Shown piece by piece: positions 1-5,878 of a DNA stretch of 6,898 nt. Positions within the stretch are counted from its first letter, which is position 1. Each line of letters begins with the position of its first letter. The notes under the pieces were generated by a model. That model saw nothing but the letters and a program-made list of their open reading frames with translations. It was not told the origin of the DNA and made no database searches. The position numbers were made by a program, and so were the translations under genes. Source of the DNA: Kangiellaceae bacterium (GTDB lineage Bacteria; Pseudomonadota; Gammaproteobacteria; Enterobacterales; Kangiellaceae); contig JAUUYO010000183.1 of assembly GCA_030590405.1 (NCBI GenBank), positions 1 through 6,898 on the forward strand, in the 5' to 3' direction.

Positions 1-292
1 ATCAAATCTGGAGTTCGATTCATTAAAAAGAGTTCTTAGCTTTATCGAGAATAACCAGTTAGGTAAGGTTAAAACAATGCAGCGATACCAGCAAAGCCAT
101 TCGAATCTTTATTATTTTAGCATAAAACTCAATTCAAAACTGGCCGATTATCAAGTGTTAAATGCAATAAAGATGTCGCGAGATGTGATACATGTCAATA
201 ATTTACAAAGAGATAAGCAGGATCACTCTTTAATCAATTTTGATCTGTTTCTGATCAGTTTGAAAAATCATCAAAATGGTGAGTCAGAATGA
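1..292 (+). CDS. PilN-like pilus assembly protein, C-terminal part (5' end outside window)
   Basis: The reading frame is open from base 2 to the TGA at 290-292, so the gene begins before the window; the ATG at 77 is internal. The visible 96 residues have an alternating hydrophobic pattern (LYYFSIKL ... FDLFLISLKN) like the small ferredoxin-like periplasmic domain that ends PilN/MshI/GspL proteins. Those are bitopic inner-membrane components of type IV pilus or MSHA assembly platforms, and they pair with PilO/MshJ/GspM. The main evidence is the neighbour: the stop overlaps the next start as ATGA, and that protein has PilO architecture. The fragment itself has no decisive motif, so the family call rests on fold pattern plus context. 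Whether it belongs to a type IVa, MSHA or other system cannot be told. Confidence 0.5.
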   Translation, partial: SNLEFDSLKRVLSFIENNQLGKVKTMQRYQQSHSNLYYFSIKLNSKLADYQVLNAIKMSRDVIHVNNLQRDKQDHSLINFDLFLISLKNHQNGESE

Positions 293-894
293 GTGACAAT
301 CTATTGAAAAAAGTCAAGGGCGCTTATAAAGACAGAAAGTTATTTCTTGCTATTGATTTGGTTATTGGTTTAGCTATCGGTGTCAGTGCTGCTTATGGAT
401 TATTTTTTGATGAGCAAGTAAGAGTTGTTGAACGACAAAAATATCAGCTTGTGAAGATGAATGAGGAAAAAATACTCAAGGAAAAACGGTTAGTCTCGGA
501 TAAAAACTTACTAAGTGATACTCAACTTATACAGAACAAAAATCAAACTCAAGGAATATATTTCACTAAGCCAGAACAAGCGCTTAATCAATTAAGAAAA
601 TTATTTGATGATTTAGGCGTTAAAGTGAAATATCATTCGGTAAAAACTGATGATACTATTGAGTTTTATTATGGTTGGATGATTTTACTTGAATGGGAGA
701 TGGAGCTTGATGAATCTTTCAGCCTGTTGAAACGGTTATCCAGACAATTTGATATCAATATCAACCAGCTTGAAGGCAAACAATCATCGGTTGATCAATA
801 TAAAACAGAAATTGAATTAAATTTTATCAGTTTAGAGCAAGCTGAAAATCTGGATGAACTATTGCTTCGTTTTAAATCAAACCAGTCAGATTGA
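289..894 (+). CDS. PilO/MshJ-like pilus assembly inner-membrane protein
   Basis: This 201-residue protein has a short charged cytoplasmic start (residues 1-17), one transmembrane helix (about 18-40), a charged coiled-coil stretch (about 44-85) and a C-terminal alpha/beta domain (about 90-195). This is the architecture of PilO, MshJ and GspM, which dimerise with PilN-type proteins to link the cytoplasmic motor ring to the outer-membrane secretin. Length is normal for the family. The start overlaps the upstream stop (ATGA), which implies translational coupling and one operon. A PilP/MshK or secretin gene would usually follow, but the next gene is an unrelated protease, so either the operon ends here or this is a detached pair. 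The family is assigned from architecture and context, not from a diagnostic motif; the MshJ and PilO alternatives cannot be separated. Confidence 0.6.
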   Translation: MSDNLLKKVKGAYKDRKLFLAIDLVIGLAIGVSAAYGLFFDEQVRVVERQKYQLVKMNEEKILKEKRLVSDKNLLSDTQLIQNKNQTQGIYFTKPEQALNQLRKLFDDLGVKVKYHSVKTDDTIEFYYGWMILLEWEMELDESFSLLKRLSRQFDININQLEGKQSSVDQYKTEIELNFISLEQAENLDELLLRFKSNQSD

Positions 895-1050
895 TTAAGA
901 TAGATTGAAAAGGCTTAAATGATCACCAGCCATTTTAGTCGATTAAAAAACTTAGTCGGAATCTAAATCACAGACAAGCCATTGCCTGACAGAGGGAAAT
1001 CCTTGCTGGCAAAGGCAAGAGTCGACTACTCGGAGTAATTGATTGATATT
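895..1050 (+). other. Non-coding leader with inverted repeats upstream of the protease gene
   Basis: No ORF is supported here. Visible structure includes a direct repeat TTAGTCG (935-941 and 952-958). GCCATTGCC (978-986) faces GGCAAAGGC (1008-1016) with one mismatch. CTTGC (1002-1006) faces GCAAG (1015-1019), and the two pairings are mutually exclusive. There is also a palindrome AGTCGACT (1020-1027) and a near-palindrome TACTCGGAGTA (1027-1037) that contains the only ribosome-binding-like GGAG (1032-1035). No hairpin followed by a T-run was found that would serve as a terminator for the pilus genes, and no convincing -35/-10 pair. It could be a structured 5' UTR, but I cannot match it to a known riboswitch. 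Confidence 0.4.
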
Positions 1051-2151
1051 ATGAAAAAAATTACCAAATTATTTTTTTGCTATATTTTGTTTGTGTTTTT
1101 TTCTGCCACAGCAGTAGCTGCTCTGGCAATAGAGACTCCGGCGTTTTCATTAAAAGGATTTGATAAGCAAGCCAGTCGCTTTGATTCGATCTGGAAAAAA
1201 GCGATCAAATACCAGAACAAGGCGATCAGTAAAAACAGAAATAAAAATGACTATATCATCGGTGGAAGACTCGCCAACAAACAAGAGTTTCCATCGGTGG
1301 TTGCGCTGATTGATGAGTCGGGACGAGCTTTTTGCACAGGCAATTTGATTGCGCCAGATATTATTGCCACTGCGGGCCATTGCGTCCTCAATCTTTTCTA
1401 CAAAGAATCACCTGATTTTAAAATTTTGAGCGATAAACTTAATCAGCCTTTAAAGACATCCACTTTATCGGATATTTCGACTGCGATTGAATCGGTAGTT
1501 ATTGAAAATAAAAAAAATATTCATGTGAGAGTCTTAGGTGAGAATCATTTTAATCTGGTGCAAGCTATCGGCGTGAGTAAAAGCTGGGCAGAATGGAATA
1601 CCGATGTGGCGCAATATTACCTTACTGGCAAACGAGATATTCGTTATACCGGTAGCAATGTGACGGATAAGGCGATCATCAGGCTAAATCGAAAATTTTC
1701 TGAGGTTGAAATCCAGGTAATCATTAGCCAGCAGGAAATGTTGGCGGTGAAAAAAGGGCAGTATAAAAAAGCGATCCAAGTTGGCTACGGCTATATAAAA
1801 GATCCGAGTATTATTGAAAAAAATTCTGAGACTAAGGAAGCGGCTAAGATCAAACTTCAAGCGTTAATGGATAAAAAATATATCGTCGAACTACCAGTCA
1901 ATACTATATTTAGTGGTAAAGAAGGATTGAGAGCCGGTATAGGTAAACCCGGAAAAGCGGCCTGTTATGGCGATTCCGGTGGACCAACCTTTGTTCAGCT
2001 CAATAATGGCCAATGGCGCTATTTTGCCAGTTTGTCTAAGAGCATTAGTAAAAGTGGTTTATGCGGTGAAAATGACGAAAACGCCTGGCAGTCAACCGCA
2101 AGCGAGCAAAAGAAGCAAACCACCGATATTTCGGATGTGTGGGTGTTATGA
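1051..2151 (+). CDS. Secreted S1-family (chymotrypsin-fold) serine protease
   Basis: The 366-residue protein starts with a Sec signal peptide (MKK n-region, hydrophobic core to about residue 23, AVA/ALA cleavage context), then a propeptide (about 27-68). The mature enzyme begins at IIGG (69-72), the classic S1 N-terminus. The catalytic triad is visible: His110 in TAGHC, Asp206 in DKAII, Ser309 in GDSGGP. Cys95/Cys111 and Cys305/Cys338 match the conserved disulfides around His57 and Ser195. The residue equivalent to trypsin Asp189 is Ala303, so Lys/Arg specificity is not expected. Activation would cut Tyr-Ile, not Arg-Ile. The C-terminus (ASEQKKQTT... to VWVL) lacks the usual Trp-containing helix and has no GlyGly-CTERM anchor. 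ATG 1051 gives a clean signal peptide; TTG 1039 would add four residues. GGAG at 1032-1035 fits neither start well. It lies directly upstream of a putative peptide precursor and radical SAM gene, so a processing role is possible but unproven. Confidence 0.88.
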   Translation: MKKITKLFFCYILFVFFSATAVAALAIETPAFSLKGFDKQASRFDSIWKKAIKYQNKAISKNRNKNDYIIGGRLANKQEFPSVVALIDESGRAFCTGNLIAPDIIATAGHCVLNLFYKESPDFKILSDKLNQPLKTSTLSDISTAIESVVIENKKNIHVRVLGENHFNLVQAIGVSKSWAEWNTDVAQYYLTGKRDIRYTGSNVTDKAIIRLNRKFSEVEIQVIISQQEMLAVKKGQYKKAIQVGYGYIKDPSIIEKNSETKEAAKIKLQALMDKKYIVELPVNTIFSGKEGLRAGIGKPGKAACYGDSGGPTFVQLNNGQWRYFASLSKSISKSGLCGENDENAWQSTASEQKKQTTDISDVWVL

Positions 2152-2178
2152 TTTTTACCTGTTAGATGCGCGGGCTTC

Positions 2179-2207
2179 TTGCCTAATCAATAATCGGCTG
2201 CTATATT
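2179..2207 (+). promoter_or_regulatory. Candidate sigma70-type promoter for the precursor/radical SAM pair
   Basis: TTGCCT (2179-2184) and TATATT (2202-2207) are separated by 17 bases, matching the -35 and -10 consensus at 4/6 and 5/6 positions. Transcription would start near 2214, about 40 bases before the TTG start of the small gene at 2253. This would let the precursor and radical SAM genes be transcribed separately from the protease. Prediction by eye only. Confidence 0.42.
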
Positions 2208-2252
2208 TGAGCTTGTTATCCAGTTCTTTGAGCCAATTTGGGAGTAATAAAA

Positions 2253-2672
2253 TTGAAAAATCATTCAGATAATATTCAAGATAAAAATCAGGAAGCCAAG
2301 ATTGATCCGGTCACTCGTTTAAGATTACTCGCAACAGCTGCCAAATTCAGCGCTATTTTGGCGGTACTGGGGGTAAACAGTAGCATTTTGGCCCCCAACG
2401 CCAATGCTCATGATACCAAGGATAAAACCGAAGCCAATGAACTAAAACAAAGTAATATCAATGTTGAGGCGCTTAAAAAGCTGTTAGAGCAGGCTATTGC
2501 AAGTGGCAATATGGCTGAAGCGATTGCAAAACACGGCAAAGAAGTTGGCTTAAACGAAGCCCAAACGGATACCCTGAAAGGCCTGAGCAAAGAAGAATTA
2601 AAAGATTTAGAGCTGATCCAGAAAAAACTCGATTCCTTTGATGACATTCAATTTAAAGGTCGACGCGGTTAG
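2253..2672 (+). CDS. Small exported-type helical protein, candidate RiPP precursor peptide
   Basis: I chose TTG 2253 because GGGAGT (2240-2245) lies seven bases upstream; TTG 2238 in the same frame has no such site. The product has 139 residues and no cysteine. It has a polar N-region (1-22), a hydrophobic stretch (about 24-48) ending in an Ala-rich ANA|HD site near residue 52 that resembles a signal peptide, a charged helical region (about 55-127), and a short tail DIQFKGRRG. The segment around 107-126 (KGLSKEELKDLELIQKKL) is reminiscent of the acidic helix that closes Nif11-like or NHLP-type RiPP leaders. The next gene is a radical SAM enzyme of RiPP-maturation type, so this is the obvious substrate candidate, with a core in roughly the last 10-15 residues. 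There is no Gly-Gly cleavage site before the tail. A periplasmic protein of unrelated function is the main alternative. Confidence 0.55.
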   Translation: MKNHSDNIQDKNQEAKIDPVTRLRLLATAAKFSAILAVLGVNSSILAPNANAHDTKDKTEANELKQSNINVEALKKLLEQAIASGNMAEAIAKHGKEVGLNEAQTDTLKGLSKEELKDLELIQKKLDSFDDIQFKGRRG

Positions 2673-2676
2673 TTTT

Positions 2677-2744
2677 GAGTGGTCTTAAAAACGGCTATTT
2701 TTGGCCTGGCTCATCTTTCTTATGAGCAGCAAAAATAGCCACTC
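2677..2744 (+). promoter_or_regulatory. Stem-loop enclosing the radical SAM start codon (translational control candidate)
   Basis: GGCTATTTTT (2693-2702) is perfectly complementary to AAAAATAGCC (2731-2740). Nested inside, GCTCAT (2709-2714) pairs with ATGAGC (2722-2727) across a 7-base loop. The ATG of the radical SAM gene (2722-2724) is therefore inside the inner stem. An outer pair GAGTGG (2677-2682) and CCACTC (2739-2744) competes for the bottom of the stem. The right arm is not followed by a T-run, so it is not a standard terminator. The structure could limit translation of the enzyme relative to the precursor. Confidence 0.6.
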
Positions 2745-4680
2745 TAACCATTCTAGCAATCTATCCTCGGTCGCGCTGGTTAATATGCCGGTCGCCGCTA
2801 CTCAAACGCCTTCACTCGGACTCAGTATTCTCAAATCGGCACTCGCCGATCTGGATATAGCGGCTGATGTTCATTATTTGAACATCAAATATGCTGAAAT
2901 GGTTGGCCTTGAAGTGTTGGAAGCGCTAGAAACCTTACCGACCGCGCAGCTAGTCGGCGACTGGATTTTTTCGGAAGCGCTTTGGGGCAAAGATCCTGAG
3001 CGAGATCGCGGTTATATTGAGGATATCCTAAGAGATGCTTCCGAAGATCACTTATTCCATGAAAACAGAGCGGCCAGTGAGTCGTTAATACAGGAGGTCC
3101 TGCGCTGCAAGGATTGCGTTGATGAATTTCTCGATCATTGTTTAAACGCAATCCCATGGGAGCAATACCGCATTGTCGGTTTTACCAGCTTATTCCAGCA
3201 GCATATAGCAGCGCTTGCGATGGCCAAAAAACTAAAACAACATTACCCGCATTTGGTCATCGTTTTTGGTGGGGCTAATTGCGTGGATGATATGGGAAGG
3301 GCGGTTATCGATAATTTTGAGTTTGTCGATGTGGTTTGCACGGGCATGGGCGAGAATATTTTTCCGCCATTTGTATCCGACTACCTTTCCGGTAAAACGC
3401 CCGCAACCAATTCTGGGTTATTAGTCAGAGGTTCGATCCCTTGTTTGCCGCAACCAGCGGGCCCAGCGAAAACCATGGACGACCTTGCTTACCCCGATTT
3501 TGATGATTTTTTTGCTCAACGAGAAAAATCGAGCCTGGAAGCAGAAAAACTAAGCATGTTGGTGGAAACTTCAAGGGGCTGTTGGTGGGGGCAAAAACAC
3601 CACTGTACTTTTTGCGGATTAAATGCCGAGTCGATGAAGTTTAAATTTAAGTCATCTCAGCGGGCAATGGCAGAATTTCAATATTTAGTGGAACGCTACG
3701 GTCATTACACTAAAACGATTGCCGTAGTGGATAATATTATCCCGATGGATTATATAAAAGGCTTTCTAGTAGAGCTGAGAGATAGCGAGCTAAATCTTGA
3801 ACTTTTTTACGAAACTAAAGCCAACCTTAAAAAAGAGCATATCCAACTTTATCGGCAAGCCGGACTGTCCAGTATTCAGCCAGGAGTTGAGAGTTTTAGT
3901 AATCGCCTGTTAAAGGAAATGAATAAAGGCATTACTGGCCTGCAAAATGTTCAGTTTTTAAAGTGGTGTCTGGAATTTGGTTTGCGACCGATGTGGAATT
4001 ATATGGTCGGTTTTCCGGGAGAAGTCGAGCAAGATCATTTTGAACAAATGGCGTTAATGGATTCACTCAGTCATTTTTATCCGCCGGATGTTAGTTGGGT
4101 AAGGATCGACCGTTATAGCCCTTTTCACAATACGCCTGAAAAATTTGGCATCAGCAATTTAAGGCCGTTTGGTAGTTTTAAATATCTTTATCCTGACCTA
4201 GATGAAAAGCAAAGAGAACGAATGGCTTATTTCTTTTTAGCCGATTTTGAAGCTAAACAAAAAATGACGGAATACGCGTTTGATGTAAGGCAGGCAATAC
4301 AAAAATGGAACGATGATTTTATTGGTTCGGCGTTGTTTCATTTTGAGCTTGACGAGCAATTAGTCGTTGCCGATTATCGACCAAGCGCGGTGAAAAATGT
4401 TTATCGATTAACCCCAAAGCAAAAAATAATTTACGAAGCTTGCGATCAAATTAGAGGCGAGTCTTATCTTTTTAAACTAATGGATTTAACTGGCACAACC
4501 GAGCAGATGAGGAATCAATTGTCAGAAATAGTTAAGCCATTAGTTGATGGCAAAATCATGCTGCATGAAGATTCCAGGTATTTGAGCTTAAGTGTGTCGA
4601 TTAATAACGGCTTTTTTCCGCCTGAGTCTATTTGGGCGCGTTTGAATGAGTTGTTTACTGGGGAATTGGTTGAGGCGTGA
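2722..4680 (+). CDS. Cobalamin-binding radical SAM enzyme, RiPP-maturation C-methyltransferase type
   Basis: The 652-residue protein opens with VALVNMPVAATQTPSLGLS (17-35), then a Rossmann-like cobalamin-binding region (about 145-210, with GFTSLFQQH and VFGGANC). A canonical DxHxxG motif is absent, so base-off cobalamin is likely. The radical SAM domain (about 278-475) has a cluster motif with Cys287, Cys295 and Cys298 in ETSRGCWWGQKHHCTFCGLN, spacing CX7CX2C. MVGFPGE (428-434) is a typical late radical SAM motif. The C-terminal domain (about 560-625, LTPKQKIIYEACDQ ... RYLSLSV) looks winged-helix-like and might bind a leader peptide. This arrangement and the CWWGQKHHCTFCGLN signature fit the RiPP maturation radical SAM protein 1 family (TIGR03975-like), thought to methylate unactivated carbons of precursor peptides in the cytoplasm. 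It lies 49 bases after the candidate precursor. ATG 2722 is preferred; TTG 2701 is possible; neither has a clear ribosome-binding site. The exact reaction is inferred. Confidence 0.88.
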   Translation: MSSKNSHSNHSSNLSSVALVNMPVAATQTPSLGLSILKSALADLDIAADVHYLNIKYAEMVGLEVLEALETLPTAQLVGDWIFSEALWGKDPERDRGYIEDILRDASEDHLFHENRAASESLIQEVLRCKDCVDEFLDHCLNAIPWEQYRIVGFTSLFQQHIAALAMAKKLKQHYPHLVIVFGGANCVDDMGRAVIDNFEFVDVVCTGMGENIFPPFVSDYLSGKTPATNSGLLVRGSIPCLPQPAGPAKTMDDLAYPDFDDFFAQREKSSLEAEKLSMLVETSRGCWWGQKHHCTFCGLNAESMKFKFKSSQRAMAEFQYLVERYGHYTKTIAVVDNIIPMDYIKGFLVELRDSELNLELFYETKANLKKEHIQLYRQAGLSSIQPGVESFSNRLLKEMNKGITGLQNVQFLKWCLEFGLRPMWNYMVGFPGEVEQDHFEQMALMDSLSHFYPPDVSWVRIDRYSPFHNTPEKFGISNLRPFGSFKYLYPDLDEKQRERMAYFFLADFEAKQKMTEYAFDVRQAIQKWNDDFIGSALFHFELDEQLVVADYRPSAVKNVYRLTPKQKIIYEACDQIRGESYLFKLMDLTGTTEQMRNQLSEIVKPLVDGKIMLHEDSRYLSLSVSINNGFFPPESIWARLNELFTGELVEA

Positions 4681-4694
4681 AATTTGGGAAGGTT

Positions 4695-4709
4695 GTTTAC
4701 TCGGTAAAC
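4695..4709 (+). other. Short hairpin after the radical SAM gene
   Basis: GTTTAC (4695-4700) and GTAAAC (4704-4709) form a six-pair stem with a three-base loop, 14 bases after the stop codon; a further GTAAAC lies at 4714-4719. There is no following T-run, so it is at best a weak terminator or a 3'-end-stabilising structure. Confidence 0.3.
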
Positions 4710-4819
4710 CTCTGTAAACTCTTATCGATTTGCCAAGAGTCGTGGTATGCTTATGAAAATAAACAAAAACTCAAATTTAATGCTGCGCATCAGGTTTATA
4801 GGGGCGTATATACAAAGTG

Positions 4820-4848
4820 TTAAGCATCAAATTAAATAGGACTACAAT
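4820..4848 (+). promoter_or_regulatory. Candidate promoter of the toxin-antitoxin pair
   Basis: TACAAT (4843-4848) matches the -10 consensus at 5/6 positions, with a weak TTAAGC (4820-4825) 17 bases upstream as -35. It lies just before the antitoxin ribosome-binding site. A second possibility is TTGCCA (4730-4735) with TATGAA (4752-4757), spacer 16. By-eye prediction. Confidence 0.35.
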
Positions 4849-4866
4849 CTGATTTTGGAGGTTTCA

Positions 4867-5094
4867 ATGAGAGTAGATGAAATTAAAAATGAAATTGAGC
4901 ATCTGGCCGTTTCTGAAAAGCTCATCTTAATAGAAGATGTCTGGGATGAGAACGCTAAATCTAATCAAGAATTAGCGTTATCACAATGGCAGAAACAAGA
5001 ATTAAGCAAACGACTATCTATATATAAAAATGGAAACATGAAGACTAAAAAGGGGGCAGAAGTTCATGAGTATTTAAGGAATAAATACAAGTGA
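4867..5094 (+). CDS. Addiction-module antitoxin (Unstab_antitox / TIGR02574-like)
   Basis: This 75-residue protein starts at ATG 4867, preceded at five bases by a strong GGAGG (4857-4861); an upstream in-frame TTG at 4855 overlaps that site and is rejected. The sequence follows the pattern of small antitoxins paired with RelE/ParE toxins. An N-terminal helix (VDEIKNEIEHLAVSEKLILIEDVWDE) is followed by a linker, then W-x-K-x-E-L-x-K-R-L (41-50), an acidic/lysine stretch and the terminal EVHEYLRNKYK that would wrap the toxin. It lacks an obvious DNA-binding domain. Its stop overlaps the toxin GTG start as GTGA, implying coupling. The toxin downstream is broken, so the antitoxin may now act alone, for instance against related toxins elsewhere in the genome; that is inference. 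Confidence 0.8.
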   Translation: MRVDEIKNEIEHLAVSEKLILIEDVWDENAKSNQELALSQWQKQELSKRLSIYKNGNMKTKKGAEVHEYLRNKYK

Positions 5095-5390
5095 ATTTAC
5101 GCTATACCGAACTAGCTGAAATTGATATTGATATTGATATTGATATTGATATTGCGATTGGTTGGTATGAAAGTTAAAGAAGAGATTTGGGACTAGAATT
5201 TTTAAATTGTGTAGAGGAAGCGTCTGCTCGAATCTTGGAAAGCCCAACACTTTATTCTATTAAACACGAATGTTTTCGAGGGACTCTTACGAGAAGATTT
5301 CCATTTACAGTTTTCTATACAATAGATAAATATGAGATTGTTGTTCATGCGTTTTTTGATAATAGGAAAGATCCCGAGAAAAAGCCTTAA
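5091..5390 (+). pseudogene. RelE/ParE-family toxin, disrupted by an in-frame stop
   Basis: Starting at GTG 5091, overlapping the antitoxin stop, the frame reads VNLRYTELAEID..., then five ATTGAT units, IAIGWYES, and a TAA at 5175-5177. The same frame then continues as RRDLGLEFLNCVEEASARI ... CFRGTLTRRFPFTVFYTID ... HAFFDNRKDPEKKP, ending at TAA 5388-5390. Together these are a complete RelE/ParE-type toxin: the A-E-I-x-x-A-x-x-W-Y-E-S-Q-R helix, the R-R-F-P-F-x-V-F-Y strand and the terminal R-x-D-P segment are all recognisable. A single CAA-to-TAA change would explain the stop, since Gln is usual at that position. There is also an eight-residue insertion from repeat expansion. Reinitiation at TTG 5187 would lack the first helix and is unlikely to give active toxin. 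A sequencing error at 5175 is the alternative. Confidence 0.82.
5121..5153 (+). repeat. ATTGAT hexanucleotide tandem repeat (five units plus ATT)
   Basis: ATTGAT is repeated exactly five times (5121-5150) and followed by a partial ATT. In frame it encodes alternating Ile-Asp. Family spacing between the A-E-I and W-Y-E parts of the toxin helix needs only one unit, so about four units (24 bases) appear to be added. This is the signature of slipped-strand expansion; the unit is a multiple of three and does not shift the frame. Confidence 0.9.
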
Positions 5391-5464
5391 CTAGCGGTTA
5401 TACGTATTCAGTTGAATGAAAACCTACTTTCAAAAAATGGCCGATTTCGAAAACGTAAGGCATT
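5384..5464 (+). repeat. Imperfect inverted repeat with attC-like layout, shared motif copy A
   Basis: GCCTTAAC (5384-5391) at the toxin stop faces GTAAGGC (5455-5461), complementary except for one base. Inside are GCGGTTAT (5394-5401) and ATTTCGAAAACG (5444-5455), followed three bases later by GGCATT (5459-5464). The same ordered elements recur at 6425-6475. Size and end-to-end imperfect complementarity resemble integron attC sites, but the consensus cores (RYYYAAC, GTTRRRY) are not cleanly met. Confidence 0.35.
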
Positions 5465-5507
5465 AGCTGTCTAAAGAAGCGCTTAGTAAATATTGAAGAG
5501 GTGGTTT

Positions 5508-5744
5508 ATGGTTCTTTCAAATGAAACAGCAACACATCCGGGAGTTATCCTGCTTAAAGAATTTCTGGGGCTCTTTGGGTTAACTCAAAAAGCTTTGGCT
5601 AAACATGTTGGTGTTTCTGTACAGAGGGTCAACGAAATTGTACGTGGCAAAAGAGGTGTTACATCAAGGCCTGCTCTAGAGCAGAAAAAAATGATAGCGA
5701 TCTGCTTTAGTATCAAATATAGCTTGCTGCGCATTTCCGTGTGA
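5508..5744 (+). CDS. HigA-like HTH antitoxin, orphan and altered at its C-terminus
   Basis: ATG 5508 follows GAGG (5498-5501) at six bases. The first 52 residues are a near-textbook HigA/VapI-type XRE helix-turn-helix protein: SNETATHPGVILLKEFL, then LTQKALAKHVGVSVQRVNEIVRGKRGVT with the HTH at about residues 25-46. In the HigBA family the antitoxin binds its promoter and neutralises the HigB ribonuclease. After residue 52 the expected region (P-E-T-A-L-x-L-A-x-A-L-G-T-x-P-E-F-W) is replaced by unrelated SRPALEQKKMIAICFSIKYSLLRISV, giving 78 residues instead of roughly 90-100. I could not recover the family C-terminus in another frame downstream, which argues for a recombination or deletion scar more than a single frameshift. 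No higB is present upstream in the 117 bases after the toxin pseudogene. It may still bind DNA, or be a decaying remnant. Confidence 0.75.
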   Translation: MVLSNETATHPGVILLKEFLGLFGLTQKALAKHVGVSVQRVNEIVRGKRGVTSRPALEQKKMIAICFSIKYSLLRISV

Positions 5745-5878
5745 GGTAATGTGGTATATCGCACTAGGATATTCTATTCGAATTTGTCTAGCCATAAGGT
5801 ACGGCTTCACATTAGGTATAATAGAGCAAAGAAAGACGTGTCCCCATTAAATCCTACCATAACTACCCAAAAGAATTT
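5745..5878 (+). other. Intergenic region with a -10-like box before the M23 gene
   Basis: No ORF is supported. A perfect TATAAT occurs at 5817-5822, 57 bases before the M23 start, but I see no acceptable -35 at 15-18 bases. GACGTGTCCCCA (5835-5846) is reminiscent of short dispersed repeats seen in proteobacterial genomes; with one copy visible this cannot be supported as a repeat. No terminator is evident for the HigA-like gene. Confidence 0.3.

Noticed and set aside
960..1040. Cyclic di-GMP-I (GEMM) riboswitch before the protease, suggested by a GCAAAG-like string
   Set aside because: The GGGCAAACC element, the tetraloop arrangement and the GACGCAAAGCC context are not present in the required order.
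1150..1380. Minus-strand open frame of 76 codons within the protease gene
   Set aside because: It lies opposite the signal, propeptide and His-motif coding region of a clearly recognised protease and has no recognisable domain.
1967..2272. Alternative + frame at the 3' end of the protease, considered as a frameshifted C-terminus or GlyGly-CTERM tail
   Set aside because: Its translation has neither the final S1 helix nor a GG-hydrophobic-basic sorting tail, and its start overlaps the GDSGGP codons of the real frame.
2368..2397. TGGGGG facing CCCCCA as a terminator inside the precursor gene
   Set aside because: Only six pairs with an 18-base loop and no T-run after it; it lies within coding sequence.
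2408..2647. Minus-strand open frame of 79 codons opposite the candidate precursor
   Set aside because: The + strand frame has a good ribosome-binding site and coherent signal-plus-helix structure; the reverse is low-complexity Ser/Leu-rich shadow.
2885..3157. Minus-strand open frame of 90 codons within the radical SAM gene
   Set aside because: It is opposite strongly conserved coding sequence and has no recognisable features.
5121..5153. CRISPR-like array
   Set aside because: The units are six-base, contiguous and without spacers, so it is a microsatellite.
5187..5390. Independent 67-residue protein starting at TTG
   Set aside because: It is the same frame as the upstream toxin part and is the C-terminal two thirds of one RelE/ParE toxin interrupted by a TAA.
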